A stretch of DNA of 31,939 nt, from assembly GCA_017628435.1 (NCBI GenBank), contig JAGBZE010000117.1, positions 1 through 31,939 of the forward strand, read 5' to 3'. The notes beneath the pieces were generated by a model. It was not told where the DNA came from and did not search any database. It worked only from the letters and a program-made list of their open reading frames with translations. Within the stretch, counting starts at the first letter, position 1; each line of letters begins with the position of its first letter. The DNA comes from Akkermansia sp. (lineage in GTDB: Bacteria > Verrucomicrobiota > Verrucomicrobiia > Verrucomicrobiales > Akkermansiaceae). Shown piece by piece: positions 31,708 to 31,939 of this stretch. Made by a program: the position numbers and the translations under genes.

Positions 31708-31939
31708 GGCGCCGCTCATGAATACCGCAAGGGAATGCCCGCCCCAGGCCTTGCTGAGCAGGTATCCGTATTCGCCCAGTCCGTTCCTCTGGATTTTTCC
31801 TCAACCCGAAGCATTGAATTCTGAGGCCTGAAGAAAATGTGGGAGAAGGAAATTCATCAGGGCCCCACATGTGTCCCAAAGATTACTGCGCCAAATGGGA
31901 GTTTGTCGGGCAGGCGAAGCCTGCGGAACTTTATGCCCC
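31708..31939. other. Right-edge region with no assigned gene; possible start of an unresolved ORF
   Basis: No known feature is recognised. A 6-bp stem with a GAA loop (GCAGGC/GCCTGC, 31910-31924) is not followed by a T-run. A reading frame opens at ATG 31869 and stays open to the window end. It starts MCPKDYCAKWEFVGQAK, which has a protein-like composition with two Cys. Other frames are open there too, so it is not called as a gene. Confidence 0.3.

Noticed and set aside
31910..31924. Terminator at the right edge
   Set aside because: The 6-bp stem is not followed by a T-run, so it does not meet the pattern.
1..31939. CRISPR arrays, tRNA or rRNA genes, prophage or defence systems
   Set aside because: No regularly spaced repeats, no tRNA-like or rRNA-like sequence, no cas, restriction, toxin-antitoxin or phage structural genes were recognised on either strand.

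Overview
The window is a chromosomal stretch from a moderately GC-rich bacterium. The mix of families points to Verrucomicrobiota, possibly an Akkermansia-like gut lineage: HPr kinase outside the Firmicutes, MauG-type cytochrome peroxidase, squalene/phytoene synthase, SpoIIE-type phosphatases with STAS proteins, a GH75-like enzyme and VanX-like dipeptidase lipoproteins. This assignment is inference from family content and was not tested by a search. I see no rRNA, tRNA, CRISPR array, prophage or complete insertion sequence.

Layout. 1-836 (-): start of a multi-haem cytochrome c peroxidase. 954-2431 (+): tandem pair of D-Ala-D-Ala dipeptidase lipoproteins. 2510-3913 (+): beta-CASP metallo-beta-lactamase-fold nuclease. 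3994-4713: AT-rich acetyltransferase gene followed by a near-palindromic 232-bp MITE-like element with 8-bp flanking direct repeats. 4765-6126 (-): Sel1-repeat protein. 6245-8251 (+): nadC-dprA. 8302-9225 (+): D,D-carboxypeptidase. 9339-13675 (+): hprK-nif3-rluD-L,D-transpeptidase-membrane protein, tightly packed. 13743-15383 (+): PAS-PAS-PP2C phosphatase. 15485-16921 (+): unrecognised protein with a highly basic N-terminus. 16980-18503 (-): GT-C-like membrane protein. 18630-19187 (+): peptide deformylase. 19162-22081 (-): GH75-like/ruvA/squalene synthase cluster. 22101-22910 (-): SDR. 22988-24742 (-): GH13 enzyme. 24998-30899 (+): Cache-HAMP-PP2C-HATPase protein, STAS protein, histidine kinase and ion transporter, probably one operon. 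30943-31707 (+): PH-like membrane protein.

How the genes work together. Several encode cell-envelope work: two D,D-dipeptidases, a D,D-carboxypeptidase, a YafK-like L,D-transpeptidase and a GH75-like hydrolase. Two SpoIIE-type phosphatases, a STAS protein and an RsbW-like kinase domain form a partner-switching signalling set next to a histidine kinase.

The most general observation concerns transcription signals. At seven transcription-unit starts a TTGnnn-17 bp-TAnnnT promoter places the predicted +1 on the start codon or 2-3 nt before it, with no Shine-Dalgarno. This suggests that leaderless mRNAs are common here. The probably acquired acetyltransferase instead carries a textbook GGAGGA site.
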